The notes below the pieces were generated by a model. The model did not search any database. It was not told the DNA's origin and saw nothing but the letters and a program-made list of their open reading frames with translations. The position numbers were made by a program, and so were the translations under genes. 48,399 bases of DNA. Source: an uncultured Bacteroidia bacterium. GTDB taxonomy: Bacteria > Bacteroidota > Bacteroidia > Bacteroidales > Prolixibacteraceae. Numbering within the stretch: the stretch's first letter is position 1; every line of letters begins with the position of its first letter. Where the stretch lies: the NCBI GenBank assembly GCA_903927965.1, contig CAIYPA010000069.1:1-48399 (forward strand), read 5' to 3'. Shown piece by piece: positions 19,004 through 28,597 of the stretch.

Positions 19004-20818
19004 ATGAATGCAATGCCCTTCGTAATTGGTGCCCTGGCTGTTTTAATGCTTGCCTATCGGTTTTATTACAGTTTTATTTGTGCTAAGGTATTAACCCTTA
19101 ACGACTTAAAAGAAGCCCCTTCAATAAGGTTGTTCGATAAACACAACTATTATCCTATGCCAAAATGGGTGGTATTCGGGCATCATTTCGCTGCAATCGC
19201 AGGTGCTGGTCCTTTGGTTGGTCCGGTATTGGCAGCACAGTTCGGTTTTATGCCAGGATTTATCTGGATGCTCGTTGGTGCGGTTATGGCAGGTGCGGTT
19301 CATGATGTGGTTATTTTGACGGCTTCGGTCAGGCACGATGGGAAATCTCTTGCAGAAATTGCCAAAATGGAAATCAGCTCGTTCAGCGGAACAATCACAA
19401 CAATAGCAGTACTAATTATAGTAGTCATCGCATTGGCTGGTTTGGGTGTTGTAGTTGTCAATGCACTTGCGGAAAGTTCGTGGGGAACATTTACAATTGC
19501 CGCCACAATACCGATTGCCATTTTTATGGGTTTGTGGATGTTTAAGTTCAGGAAAGGCAGAACTGTTGAAGCTACTGTTATTGGAGTTATCCTACTATCG
19601 CTTGCTGTGATCTATGGCAAATATATTCCTGGCTCACCCTTTCAATCATGGTTTACATTCGACCGTAAAACCTTAACAATCATGCTGGCAGCTTATGGCT
19701 TCTTTGCCTCGGTTTTGCCCGTCTGGTTATTGCTTTCGCCACGTGACTATTTGAGTTCAATTATGAAACTTTCCGTTATCGGGATGTTGGCTGTAGGGAT
19801 TATCTATGTGAACCCTGAAATTAAAATGCCATCCATCATGCCTTATATTCATGGTGGTGGACCAATTATTCCCGGGACCCTTTTCCCCTACCTGTTTATC
19901 ACAATCGCCTGTGGTGCCATTTCAGGTTTTCATGCTCTGGTTAGTTCGGGAACAACACCCAAGATGATCATGAAGGAGAGCCATATCAAAGCCATTGCTG
20001 TAGGTGGGATGTTGGCTGAAACGATGGTCAGTATTTTGGCTTTGATTGCAGCTACTTCTCTTTTCCCGCTCGACTATTTCCAGATCAATGTTTCACCCGA
20101 GAAATTTGCACAAATCCTTCCTCAGCTCAAAGCTTTGGGATTTACGGATTCAAACCTTATCCAGTTGTCATCCGAAGTGGGGGAAGTCATTGCCGGACGT
20201 CCCGGAGGTGCCGTTTCACTTGCGGTTGGAATGGCACAGGTGTTTTCTTCCATCCCTGGCCTGGCCGGACTGATGTCGTATTGGTACCACTTCGCGATCA
20301 TGTTCGAAGCTTTGTTTATCCTCACCACAATCGATGCCGGGACACGTATTGCCCGTTTTATCCTGCAGGAAGCCATGGGCAAGATTTATGCACCGTTTGC
20401 ACGCACGAACTGGATTATCGGCAACCTGATCACAAGCTTTATGGTCGTTTTTGCCTGGGGTTATTTTATTTATACAGGAAGTGTATCCACCATCTGGCCA
20501 ATGTTTGGGGTTGCCAATCAACTTCTCGCAACATTGGCACTTGCAATCGGCACATCGTTCCTGATCAACAATGGGAAACGTAAATATATCTGGATCACCA
20601 TTATCCCGATGGTTTTTGTCGGTGTTACCACCATTACTGGAGGTGTGATGAACATGTTCAACATTTACATCCCGATGATGTCGGTTGCAAAAACCCAGGT
20701 CCAGGGAACAATTAACACGCTGTTGACCAGCCTGATATTGGTTTGCGTTTTGCTGATCATTTCCGAGGCAACGAGGAGGTGGTTTAAGAAAGAGGCAAAA
20801 CCTGTCGCAAATAAATAG
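19004..20818 (+). CDS. cstA: CstA-family carbon starvation transporter
   Basis: A 604-residue inner-membrane protein with about 14-16 hydrophobic segments. The CstA start is recognisable: AYRFYYSFICAKVL, then FGHHFAAIAGAGPLVGPVLAAQFG (about 64-87). GFHALVSSGTTPKM near residue 310 is another family motif. CstA/BtsT proteins take up peptides or pyruvate during starvation; which substrate applies here is unknown. The length is shorter than E. coli CstA (about 700) but normal for many Bacteroidota copies. It appears monocistronic, bounded by a terminator upstream and a new promoter after it, and marks the left border of the defence-like island. Confidence 0.93.
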   Translation: MNAMPFVIGALAVLMLAYRFYYSFICAKVLTLNDLKEAPSIRLFDKHNYYPMPKWVVFGHHFAAIAGAGPLVGPVLAAQFGFMPGFIWMLVGAVMAGAVHDVVILTASVRHDGKSLAEIAKMEISSFSGTITTIAVLIIVVIALAGLGVVVVNALAESSWGTFTIAATIPIAIFMGLWMFKFRKGRTVEATVIGVILLSLAVIYGKYIPGSPFQSWFTFDRKTLTIMLAAYGFFASVLPVWLLLSPRDYLSSIMKLSVIGMLAVGIIYVNPEIKMPSIMPYIHGGGPIIPGTLFPYLFITIACGAISGFHALVSSGTTPKMIMKESHIKAIAVGGMLAETMVSILALIAATSLFPLDYFQINVSPEKFAQILPQLKALGFTDSNLIQLSSEVGEVIAGRPGGAVSLAVGMAQVFSSIPGLAGLMSYWYHFAIMFEALFILTTIDAGTRIARFILQEAMGKIYAPFARTNWIIGNLITSFMVVFAWGYFIYTGSVSTIWPMFGVANQLLATLALAIGTSFLINNGKRKYIWITIIPMVFVGVTTITGGVMNMFNIYIPMMSVAKTQVQGTINTLLTSLILVCVLLIISEATRRWFKKEAKPVANK

Positions 20819-20824
20819 AATTGT

Positions 20825-20832
20825 TAAATTTG
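20825..20832 (+). promoter_or_regulatory. -7 box for the restriction-modification operon
   Basis: TAAATTTG (TAnnTTTG), ending 19 bases before the methyltransferase ATG at 20852, implying a very short leader. Confidence 0.5.
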
Positions 20833-20851
20833 CAAGAATAAAAAAAATTCA

Positions 20852-22162
20852 ATGCAGACATTATTCGCAGAGTACGAACTCAAAAACCTCGAAAAGAATA
20901 AGCTTAACCATTCTGACAGGGAATTTCATGATTGGTATAGGTTTGTTCTTTCTTATCCGCCACATCTTGTCCGGCAATACTTGAGCGAGTTTGGTTTGAC
21001 AAAAAACGACATCGTATTAGATCCATTTTGTGGCACTGGTACGACATTGGTTGAAGCGAAATTACAGGGTATTCCATCTATTGGCATTGAGGCAAATCCA
21101 TTCGCACATTTTGCCAGTTCAGTAAAAATAGACTGGCATATTGACCCTATCGGATTATTGAAAACTGCGAAAGAAGTCAGCATCAAAGCGAACAAGGAGA
21201 TGGAAAAACAGGGTATCTCTGATTCGCCTTCTTTAAAGAATTTGAATTTTTTATCTTTTCGACAATTAACCAAGGAGCAGGAAAAACTAATCCTAAAAGA
21301 TTCCTTAAGCCCTTTGCCTTTACATAAATGTCTGATTTTATTGAATATAATAAACGAATATAAACCAACCCCATTTTACAAATATCTTTCCCTTGCCTTT
21401 GCTAATTCTGCTGTCTTTCAGTTTAGCAATCTTAGGTTTGGTCCCGAAGTCGGTGTTGGAAAGCTTAAAAAGGATGCAGAAGTAGTTGCTCCCTGGTTAA
21501 ATCAGATTTTGAAAATTGTAAATGATTTGGCACAATCGGATCTTGAAATCGCCGATGTTCCTGCTAACGCGTTACTTAGCGATTCAAGGAATTTAAAGGA
21601 GTTGTTAAAAGGATACAAAATTTCGGCGGTCATCACTTCTCCTCCATATCCGAATGAAAAAGACTACACCAGGACAACTAGGCTCGAATCGGTTTTGCTC
21701 GGTTTTATAAATAGCAACGAAGAACTAAGGAAATTCAAAAAAACACTTTTGAGATCGAATACACGGGGCGTCTATAAGGGCGACAATGATGACAACTACG
21801 TGAAGATGTTCCCTGAAATACAAAGGATTGCAGAAGAAATTGAAAACAGAAGGATCGAACTTGGCAAAACGTCAGGCTTTGAAAAATTATACCACAAAGT
21901 AACAAGGCTATATTTCGGTGGTATTGCGAAGCACCTGATAGAGCTCCAATCTGTATTAAAACCCAATGCCTATCTGGCATATGTTGTTGGTGATCAAGCC
22001 TCTTACCTAAGGGTAATGATCCGAACTGGTCATCTGATCGCTGAAATAGCCCAATCCCTGGGATATGAGCTTGTGCGGATCGACTTATTTAGGACAAGGT
22101 TCTCGACAGCCACAAAAACTGATTTGAACGAAGAGGTTGTAATCCTACGTTGGAGAGGATAA
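20852..22162 (+). CDS. DNA methyltransferase of a type II restriction-modification system
   Basis: A 436-residue AdoMet-dependent amino-methyltransferase. The AdoMet motif DPFCGTGTT (residues 57-65) comes before the catalytic motif TSPPYPNEKDY (262-272); SPPY suggests N4-cytosine or N6-adenine methylation. About 200 residues between the motifs (65-262) probably hold target recognition. The first 40 residues (FHDWYRFVLSYPPHLVRQYL) are shared with a class of orphan or type II enzymes. A probable endonuclease gene starts 16 bases downstream, which argues for a working pair. Unlike the 12.2-13.8 kb system, both genes look intact. Specificity cannot be predicted. Confidence 0.88.
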   Translation: MQTLFAEYELKNLEKNKLNHSDREFHDWYRFVLSYPPHLVRQYLSEFGLTKNDIVLDPFCGTGTTLVEAKLQGIPSIGIEANPFAHFASSVKIDWHIDPIGLLKTAKEVSIKANKEMEKQGISDSPSLKNLNFLSFRQLTKEQEKLILKDSLSPLPLHKCLILLNIINEYKPTPFYKYLSLAFANSAVFQFSNLRFGPEVGVGKLKKDAEVVAPWLNQILKIVNDLAQSDLEIADVPANALLSDSRNLKELLKGYKISAVITSPPYPNEKDYTRTTRLESVLLGFINSNEELRKFKKTLLRSNTRGVYKGDNDDNYVKMFPEIQRIAEEIENRRIELGKTSGFEKLYHKVTRLYFGGIAKHLIELQSVLKPNAYLAYVVGDQASYLRVMIRTGHLIAEIAQSLGYELVRIDLFRTRFSTATKTDLNEEVVILRWRG

Positions 22163-22178
22163 TTTTAAAACCAATAAT

Positions 22179-22973
22179 ATGTCAAAACTGAACCGGTATT
22201 CCCAAATTATTGAAGCCATTTTTCTTAAGTCCTATCAGAAAGGCAAAACCGAAATCCTATTTACAAGAGATGAAATCATTGCATCAGCTTCATTATTGAA
22301 TATTGAACTTCCTAAAAACCTTGGAGATATCCTTTATTCATTTCGATATCGGGCATCATTACCAATTAGCATAACCAATAATTCTCCTGAAGGTTATGAA
22401 TGGATTATCCGTTCGGTAGGAAGGGCTCTGTATAAAATTGTCCTGACCAAGGAAACATTCTTTAAACCGTCAGAATACCTTGCGGAAACCAAAATTCCCG
22501 ATGCAACACCCGGAATTATTAGTAAATATGCCATGAATGATGAACAGGCCCTTTTGGCCAAAGTAAGATACAACAGGCTTATAGATATTTTTACGGGACT
22601 GACCTGTTACTCACTTCAAAATCACCTTCGTACTACCGTACCTGATATGGGCCAGGTCGAAACTGACGAGATCTACATCGGGATTGATCGCAGGGGTGTC
22701 CATTATATACTACCTGTGCAGGCAAAAGGTGGTAGCGATAAAATGGGTGTGGTTCAAATCGAACAGGATTTTGCAGTAGGTAGGTCCAAATTCCCTAACC
22801 TTATTTGCAAACCCATTGCCGCCCAATTTATGCCAAACAAATCCATTTCGCTTTTTGAATTTGAACTAACAGAAGAAGGGATTGCTATTACTTCTGAGAA
22901 ACACTACCGGCTTGTACCTCCCGATGAGGTGACAATGGAAGAACTTGAAAAATACAAAACGAGAATAGGTTAA
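22179..22973 (+). CDS. Probable type II restriction endonuclease (PD-(D/E)XK)
   Basis: A 264-residue protein without a family name that I recognise. Residues 161-184 contain ETDEIYIGID and then ILPVQAKGG: an acidic residue on one strand, about 17 residues later QAK (Gln181, Lys183), the layout of a PD-(D/E)XK nuclease core with ExK-like chemistry. The N-terminal 110 residues look helical and may bind DNA. It follows the methyltransferase after 16 bases in the same orientation, so its likely role is cutting the same sequence when unmethylated. Length fits type II enzymes. An alternative is a DNA-repair-like nuclease, but the pairing favours restriction. Confidence 0.7.
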   Translation: MSKLNRYSQIIEAIFLKSYQKGKTEILFTRDEIIASASLLNIELPKNLGDILYSFRYRASLPISITNNSPEGYEWIIRSVGRALYKIVLTKETFFKPSEYLAETKIPDATPGIISKYAMNDEQALLAKVRYNRLIDIFTGLTCYSLQNHLRTTVPDMGQVETDEIYIGIDRRGVHYILPVQAKGGSDKMGVVQIEQDFAVGRSKFPNLICKPIAAQFMPNKSISLFEFELTEEGIAITSEKHYRLVPPDEVTMEELEKYKTRIG

Positions 22974-23047
22974 ATTTATATTGCTTAGTAATATATTGAA
23001 TTTCAATTATATAAATAATTTTTTTTGTAATTTTAATACCTAATAAC

Positions 23048-24973
23048 ATGGAACCCCTTTTCTTTAAATTCTGGTGGCTGCTGATCATTGTCATTTGTAT
23101 AGCCCTATACAAATACATCTTCAGGTTTATTTTTGGGATGGTACTCGTACCGGAAGACAAAATCGGACTTGTAACCAAAAAATTTGTATTGCTCGGGTCG
23201 AACAAGGAATTACCCGATGGAAGGATCATTGCGACAAAAGGGGAAGCTGGTTTTCAGGCCAAAGCGTTGGCTCCAGGTATCTATTTTGGCAAATGGTTCT
23301 GGCAGTACAGCATTTCGATGCAATCTTTTATTGTGATCCCTGAAGGTAAGATAGGGCTTATCCTGGCAAAGGATGGTGCTGCAATACCTACCGGGAATAT
23401 CCTTGCTCAGCAGGTTGACTCCGATAGCTATCAGGATGCTGAAAAATTTCTTGTCAATGGTGGCCAGCGCGGAAGGCAAACATCCTATATTACAGCAGGA
23501 TCGTACCGTATTAATACAATGCTTTTTCAGATCTCCATTACCGAAATGATACGGATACAGGAAAGCATGGTGGGAATTGTGACCACTTTGGATGGTTTAC
23601 CGATTGAGGCGTCACAAATTGCAGGAAAGCTCGTTGATGGGCACAACAATTTTCAAAACTTTGATGGTTTTATTAAGAATGGCGGGAACAGGGGTTTGCA
23701 ACCACAGGTGATCCTGGCAGGTTCGTACAACCTGAATCCATGGGCTGTCCAGATCGAAGAAATTCCCATGACTGAAATTCCGATTGGCTATGTTGGGGTA
23801 GTGATCTCCTACATCGGACAGGAAGGTAAAGACCTGACAGGGAACGATTTCAAACATGGTAATATTGTTGAGAAAGGGTGCAAGGGTGTTTGGCTTGAAC
23901 CACTTGGACCCGGGAAATATCCGATCAATAAGTACATCATGAAAGTGGAACTTGTGCCAACGACCAATCTTGTCCTCAATTGGGCGACAGCACGCAGCGA
24001 AGCGCACAACCTCGACAAGAACCTTTCGACAATTACGGTCCGGTCAAAAGATGGTTTCCCATTTAACCTCGATGTGGCGCAAATTATCCATGTCCCATCA
24101 ACCGAAGCGCCCAAGGTCATTGCCCGTTTTGGGAATATGGTCAATTTGGTTTCTCAGGTGCTGGAGCCGACCATCGGCAACTATTTCAGGAATTCGGCAC
24201 AGGACAGTGATGTGATCGCCTTTCTGAGTACACGAAAAGAGAGGCAGGATTCTGCAAAGTCACACATTAAGAAGGTGTTGGACGAGTACAACGTAAATGC
24301 TGTCGATACTTTGATTGGGGACATCGTGCCTCCTGAAACATTAATGAAAACATTAACAGACAGAAAGATAGCCGAGGAACAAAAGATAACCTACGAAACA
24401 CAGAAAAAGGCGCAGGAAACAAGGCAGGGTATGGAGAAAGAGACAGCCATTGCCGATATGCAAAAAGATATTGTAAAGGCGCAGCAAGGTGTTGAAATTT
24501 CGGAACGTACTGCCAATGCAACAGTCAAGAAAGCAGAAGGGGATGCAACAAGTGTAAAGGTTGCCGTAGGTGCAGAAGCCGAAGTGATCAAGACAAGGGC
24601 ACATGCCGAAGCGGAATCCACCAGGGCAAGGGCTCAGGCTGACTCCGATGCAATAAGGTTAAAAGCTGCAGCCCAAGCTGAACAGATCTCCTTGACAGGG
24701 GGTGCAGAAGCCGGAAAAATTCTCGCGATAGGCAAATCGACTGCCGAGGCTTATGAATTGGCAGTTAAGGCATTGGGTGGTGAGAATTTCACTCGTTACA
24801 AGATTACAGAAGAGTTGTCCAAAGGAAATGTAAAATTGATCCCGGATGTATTGATCGGTGGGACCAATTCCAACGGCACTGCCATTGAAGGGTTGCTGGG
24901 ACTAAAACTGATGGAGATGATCAACCCGATAAAAAAAGAAGAATCCAATAATTCCATAAATGACCAAAAGTAA
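23048..24973 (+). CDS. SPFH-domain (flotillin/stomatin-like) membrane protein
   Basis: A 641-residue protein. One N-terminal membrane helix (about 8-30) is followed by repeated beta-rich segments with ITKKFVLLGS and VTTLDGLPIEA motifs, and an SPFH/band-7 region to about residue 380 (FPFNLDVAQIIHVP, LSTRKERQDSAKSHI). An Ala/Glu-rich coiled coil runs from about 390 to 540 (KKAQETRQGMEKETA, AEAEVIKTRAHAEAEST), and the tail is Gly-rich. Such proteins form large membrane-anchored oligomeric cages. Its stop overlaps the next gene, a ClpP-fold protease, by 14 bases; SPFH proteins are known to partner with such proteases (NfeD/STOPP, HflKC-FtsH). The leader upstream is AT-rich with no clear promoter box. 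Confidence 0.9.
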   Translation: MEPLFFKFWWLLIIVICIALYKYIFRFIFGMVLVPEDKIGLVTKKFVLLGSNKELPDGRIIATKGEAGFQAKALAPGIYFGKWFWQYSISMQSFIVIPEGKIGLILAKDGAAIPTGNILAQQVDSDSYQDAEKFLVNGGQRGRQTSYITAGSYRINTMLFQISITEMIRIQESMVGIVTTLDGLPIEASQIAGKLVDGHNNFQNFDGFIKNGGNRGLQPQVILAGSYNLNPWAVQIEEIPMTEIPIGYVGVVISYIGQEGKDLTGNDFKHGNIVEKGCKGVWLEPLGPGKYPINKYIMKVELVPTTNLVLNWATARSEAHNLDKNLSTITVRSKDGFPFNLDVAQIIHVPSTEAPKVIARFGNMVNLVSQVLEPTIGNYFRNSAQDSDVIAFLSTRKERQDSAKSHIKKVLDEYNVNAVDTLIGDIVPPETLMKTLTDRKIAEEQKITYETQKKAQETRQGMEKETAIADMQKDIVKAQQGVEISERTANATVKKAEGDATSVKVAVGAEAEVIKTRAHAEAESTRARAQADSDAIRLKAAAQAEQISLTGGAEAGKILAIGKSTAEAYELAVKALGGENFTRYKITEELSKGNVKLIPDVLIGGTNSNGTAIEGLLGLKLMEMINPIKKEESNNSINDQK

Positions 24974-25958
24974 ACCTGAAGTCGTAAAGCCGCCTGTGTT
25001 GTTTGGTGAGACACAAACTGTGATAAAAAAGATCGAAGATCTTCAAAAGATCAAGGTTTTGTGTTATTGGAATTCTGTAAATGGTTCGATTTGTCAGAAC
25101 GATGTCAGTTCTTTTTACGAAATAATCAAGGATTGGAAACTCCAGGACGAGATTTACTTTTATGTGAAATCGGATGGTGGTGATGGAAAAGCGTCTCTTC
25201 GGATAATCAATCTTTTAAGGGAACACACAAAAAGGTTGGTCGTTATTATCCAGGGAGAGTGTACATCTGCAGCGACGATCTTGGCACTCGGTGCAGACGA
25301 AATCCAGATGGGACCTTTGTCGTTTTTATCGGCTGTCGATACATCGCTGACGCATGATTTATCACCGGTAGATAAAAACAACAGTCTGGTCAGTGTAAGC
25401 CAGGATGAACTCACAAGGGTCATTAAACTGTGGAAAGAATCGAACAACGATGCCAATCCATATTCAAGTTTGTACCAATACATTCACCCACTTGTATTTG
25501 GTGCTTTGGATAGGGCAAGCTCCCTTTCCATGAAACTCTGTTCCGATATTCTGTCCTATCATATGGAGGACAAAGAGAAGGCAGGCGAGATTAGCCGGAA
25601 ATTAAACTCCAATTATCCGTCCCATAGTTATCCGATCCTTGCAAAAGAAGCAAGGGAAATTGGCCTGAATGTCCAGATCATAGATAAAGAACTGAATAGC
25701 CTATTGTTTGAATTAAGCAATCTCTATTCCCAAATGGGAAGACAGGCTTTGACCGACAAGGACGAGAACAATTACCATGACAATGAAATCAGGAATATCA
25801 TTGAGGCTAACGGGATGCAGGTTTATTATCAGGTGGATAAGGATTGGTATTACCGGACTGATGAAAGACGGTATATTCCAATGAACGACAACAGTTCATG
25901 GTACAAGGTCCAGGGAACACCCACTAAATTTGAATCGAAGGCTTTTCAGATCAGATAA
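24960..25958 (+). CDS. ClpP-class serine protease, SDH family (SPFH partner)
   Basis: A 332-residue protein of the SDH_sah/SppA-like ClpP-fold group. [20 protein letters not shown] (about 62-81) corresponds to the oxyanion segment, and [17 protein letters not shown] contains the candidate nucleophile Ser103 followed by the helix and the ADEI strand. No signal peptide is visible, so the fold would act on the cytoplasmic side. The last 90 residues ([19 protein letters not shown]) look like a separate Tyr-rich domain. It overlaps the SPFH gene by 14 bases, implying coupled synthesis and probably a physical complex that cleaves membrane-linked substrates. The general-base residue is not assigned. 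Confidence 0.82.
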   Translation: MTKSKPEVVKPPVLFGETQTVIKKIEDLQKIKVLCYWNSVNGSICQNDVSSFYEIIKDWKLQDEIYFYVKSDGGDGKASLRIINLLREHTKRLVVIIQGECTSAATILALGADEIQMGPLSFLSAVDTSLTHDLSPVDKNNSLVSVSQDELTRVIKLWKESNNDANPYSSLYQYIHPLVFGALDRASSLSMKLCSDILSYHMEDKEKAGEISRKLNSNYPSHSYPILAKEAREIGLNVQIIDKELNSLLFELSNLYSQMGRQALTDKDENNYHDNEIRNIIEANGMQVYYQVDKDWYYRTDERRYIPMNDNSSWYKVQGTPTKFESKAFQIR

Positions 25959-25959
25959 A

Positions 25960-27441
25960 ATGTCAGTTATTTCCATTCTGCTTATTTTACTTGGTGTTGT
26001 GGGCATTGGTTCGCAGGATCAAAATAATATTGCTGCAAAGGATTCATTGTCACCATCACAGATTGAATTGGCTACAAAGTATGTCGCTGATTTTCCTGTC
26101 GGAACTCAATTATCGATCGCTTTTCTGTATGAAAATAAGGTCTCCTTTATCGGAATAATAAAGAAAAAAGACGCCTTCACTTACATTGACAACAAAGATT
26201 CAGTCTTTGAAATTGGTTCGATTACCAAATTATTTACATCCAATCTACTCGCTGATTTAGCCTATAACCATGCACTGGATATCAACGAACCAATAGCTAG
26301 TATATTGCCCTATCAATTAAATCCTTACGAAAATAATCGCAATTATATCACATTCAAAACCCTGGCAAATCATACCTCAGGACTGCCCAGAATGCCTGAC
26401 AATTATGTTGATACCTACAATGCTGTTTTGCTTAAAGAATATTTACAAAATCAGTTAAAGCTAAATTCTGTTCCGGGTGAAAAGTATCTGTATTCCAACC
26501 TTGGAGCAGGATTGCTCGGTTACATGTTGGAGTTAATGACCGAAAAGTCGTATGAGAGCTTGTTGCAGGAAAAGATATTCTCAAAGTACAACATGAACTC
26601 TACCACCTCTGGTATTAAGAAAGTTGTAAATAAGGTCGTTGCAGGTCGGGACTCAACTGGTAAAGTTATACCCAACAGGCAACCGAATATTTTGAAAGCC
26701 TCAGGTGGGGTTCTTTCATGTGTAAGTGATATGTCAAAATATGTCATTGCCAATTTTTCAACCGATACGATCCTATCTTTTCAACGACAAACAACCTTTA
26801 TCGGTGACGATGCCGATGATTTGGCTTTAGGGTGGCATATCCATAAATTTGGGAGTAGCACCTGTCAATGGTTTCATCACAGTGGAGGAATGGATGGGTA
26901 CAGTTCCTCTTTGTTTATGGATACCAACTCGAAATGTGCCGTTATTATCTTATCTAATTTATCTTGTTATCATCCTGACAATAAGAATATTGATAAACTT
27001 TGCTATGAATTGTTGAAACAAGTGTATCTATCCGAAATTCTCAAAAAGCCCTTCATTGGTGAAGCCCCTTTTCTTGAAATTGCATCGATGAAAGGTTGGG
27101 GCTCAAAAATGAATGAAACTATCAAAATGATTCGAAACTCCGAAAGTCCTATTATTGGAGTATGGCAAAAGCAGGTGAATGGCCGAACAGTAACACGGAC
27201 ATTTATGCCTAAAAATAAGGTACAAACAGATATTTTTGGTGATACTGAAATTGATGTTTGGGGTTATTATCAAACTCAGGACGACCGGATCACATTCCGG
27301 GACATTGGTGGAGCAGCCTGCAACAACAGTGGCATCTATACTTTCAATATTCAAAAAGATAAGCTTATCTTTACACCTGTAGAAGATTCCTGTGAAGGTA
27401 GAAGGAATGGGTTGTCCGGAACCTGGATTAAAACAAAATAA
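25960..27441 (+). CDS. Secreted serine beta-lactamase-fold hydrolase
   Basis: A 493-residue protein starting 2 bases after the protease stop. An N-terminal hydrophobic segment ([18 protein letters not shown]) directs export. The penicillin-binding fold motifs are all present: SITK (Ser87-Lys90), YSN (178-180) and HSGG (307-310), which stands in for KTG in class C/esterase-type members. About residues 395-493 form an extra beta-rich domain ([19 protein letters not shown]). Family members include class C-like esterases, D-aminopeptidases and LACTB-type proteases, so a beta-lactamase function should not be assumed. A TTG at 25930 lies in the upstream gene and is rejected as the start. It completes a three-gene operon with the SPFH protein and protease. 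Confidence 0.85.
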   Translation: MSVISILLILLGVVGIGSQDQNNIAAKDSLSPSQIELATKYVADFPVGTQLSIAFLYENKVSFIGIIKKKDAFTYIDNKDSVFEIGSITKLFTSNLLADLAYNHALDINEPIASILPYQLNPYENNRNYITFKTLANHTSGLPRMPDNYVDTYNAVLLKEYLQNQLKLNSVPGEKYLYSNLGAGLLGYMLELMTEKSYESLLQEKIFSKYNMNSTTSGIKKVVNKVVAGRDSTGKVIPNRQPNILKASGGVLSCVSDMSKYVIANFSTDTILSFQRQTTFIGDDADDLALGWHIHKFGSSTCQWFHHSGGMDGYSSSLFMDTNSKCAVIILSNLSCYHPDNKNIDKLCYELLKQVYLSEILKKPFIGEAPFLEIASMKGWGSKMNETIKMIRNSESPIIGVWQKQVNGRTVTRTFMPKNKVQTDIFGDTEIDVWGYYQTQDDRITFRDIGGAACNNSGIYTFNIQKDKLIFTPVEDSCEGRRNGLSGTWIKTK

Positions 27442-27533
27442 GTTCACGATACTTGATCAGAGACAAGGGATGACAACTTTACGAAGACAAAACTATATTT
27501 AATTAGATTCACATAGTTAATACAATAATAATC

Positions 27534-28109
27534 ATGGACATTAAATTAATAATAATCATTGCTTTCTCCTATTTGTATGCCATTTTTGAGATCTTTATGG
27601 GTGTGATGCAACGGTCAAAGCGGACAAAGGACATCGTAAAAAAAGGTGACAAGGCAAGTATCTGGATACTTTTCCTCTTTATTGCGATAGGGTATTTCCT
27701 TGCTTTCCGGTTTGGCATGACAAGATTGGGGCGAATTTATTATTGGAATACTTTTTTTTCGATAGGTGCGTTCATGGTAATCGCCGGAATGATCATAAGA
27801 ATCATATCCATTTTGACCCTTAAACAACATTTTACCTATACCGTCACAAAGATTGAGGGACACGAACTGATTGAAACCGGATTCTATAAATACATCAGGC
27901 ACCCCGGATACCTTGGGCAATTGATTATTTTTACCGGAGTTGCAGTTTCAATGTCGAATTGGTTATCGGTAATAGGTATGTTTATTCCGTGTTTTCTAGG
28001 ATTCATTTACAGGATAAGGGTTGAGGAACGGTTCATGACCGAGCAATTGGGGCAAAAATACCTTGATTATCAGAAGCGGACAAAAAGGCTGATTCCGAAG
28101 ATCTATTGA
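27534..28109 (+). CDS. ICMT-like membrane methyltransferase
   Basis: A 191-residue membrane protein of the isoprenylcysteine carboxyl methyltransferase/PEMT-like fold. Hydrophobic helices lie near residues 3-20, 40-60, 75-95 and 130-155. The family signature appears as HELIETGFYKYIRHPGYLGQ (about 104-123), with RHP and the C-terminal RVEERFMTEQLGQKYLDY containing the EE that contacts AdoMet. Bacterial members methylate diverse carboxyl groups or lipids; the substrate here is unknown. It stands 92 bases after the hydrolase and 80 before the HEPN gene, so it could be a separate unit within the island. Confidence 0.85.
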   Translation: MDIKLIIIIAFSYLYAIFEIFMGVMQRSKRTKDIVKKGDKASIWILFLFIAIGYFLAFRFGMTRLGRIYYWNTFFSIGAFMVIAGMIIRIISILTLKQHFTYTVTKIEGHELIETGFYKYIRHPGYLGQLIIFTGVAVSMSNWLSVIGMFIPCFLGFIYRIRVEERFMTEQLGQKYLDYQKRTKRLIPKIY

Positions 28110-28155
28110 ACGAAATCCCTTAACCATCGTAGTTTTAAACTGCCTTAACAATAGA

Positions 28156-28184
28156 TTGCAGGATAGAAATTTTCCTTAATTTTG
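28156..28184 (+). promoter_or_regulatory. Promoter of the HEPN-MNT-Wadjet-like operon
   Basis: TTG (28156-28158), 18-base spacer, then TAATTTTG (28177-28184; TAnnTTTG). The ATG at 28190 is only 5 bases past the -7 box, so the transcript would be leaderless or nearly so. Confidence 0.55.
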
Positions 28185-28189
28185 TATCT

Positions 28190-28597
28190 ATGGAAAAATC
28201 AGAGATTGACATTGTTAAATTAACTAAATATTGGATTGAAAGCTCAGATGAAGATTTTGAGACAATGTTGGTTTTGTTCGACACCAAGCGGTTTAACTGG
28301 TCGTTGTTTGTTGGTCATTTAATGATTGAGAAGCTTTTAAAGGCCTATTATGTAAAATTTAAACAGAATTTTCCTCCTTTTATCCATAACCTTCTCCGAC
28401 TTGCTGAATTATCAGAAATTGAAATGTCCGAAGAAAATAAAATATTTTTTGTAACAGTCACCGCATTCAACATTAATGCAAGATATGATGACTACAAATT
28501 GAGCTTTCAGAAAAGATGTACCTTAGAATACACATCAATATGGATTAACGAATTAAAATCTAACCGACTATGGATAAAGAAATTAATCTCTCAATAA
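28190..28597 (+). CDS. HEPN-domain protein (COG2250-like)
   Basis: A 135-residue helical protein with the HEPN pattern: MIEKLLKAYYVKFKQNFPPF, then IHNLLRLAEL, then NARYDDYKLSF. HEPN proteins are often RNases or ribose-binding partners encoded with minimal nucleotidyltransferases (MNT). The usual RNase signature R-x4-6-H is not visible; instead there is RYDDY, as in the COG2250 branch whose activity is less certain. It overlaps the MNT gene by 28 bases. The promoter sits immediately in front, and the pair continues into the Wadjet-like genes after 4 bases. A toxin role is possible but not shown by residues here. Confidence 0.82.
   Translation: MEKSEIDIVKLTKYWIESSDEDFETMLVLFDTKRFNWSLFVGHLMIEKLLKAYYVKFKQNFPPFIHNLLRLAELSEIEMSEENKIFFVTVTAFNINARYDDYKLSFQKRCTLEYTSIWINELKSNRLWIKKLISQ

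Noticed and set aside
25160-25483. Minus-strand open frame opposite the ClpP-fold protease
   Set aside because: It lies wholly within a gene with clear motifs and shows no domain of its own.
25960-27441. Antibiotic-resistance beta-lactamase
   Set aside because: SxxK, YxN and HSGG are shared by esterases and peptidases of this fold, and the extra C-terminal domain and operon context do not suggest resistance.
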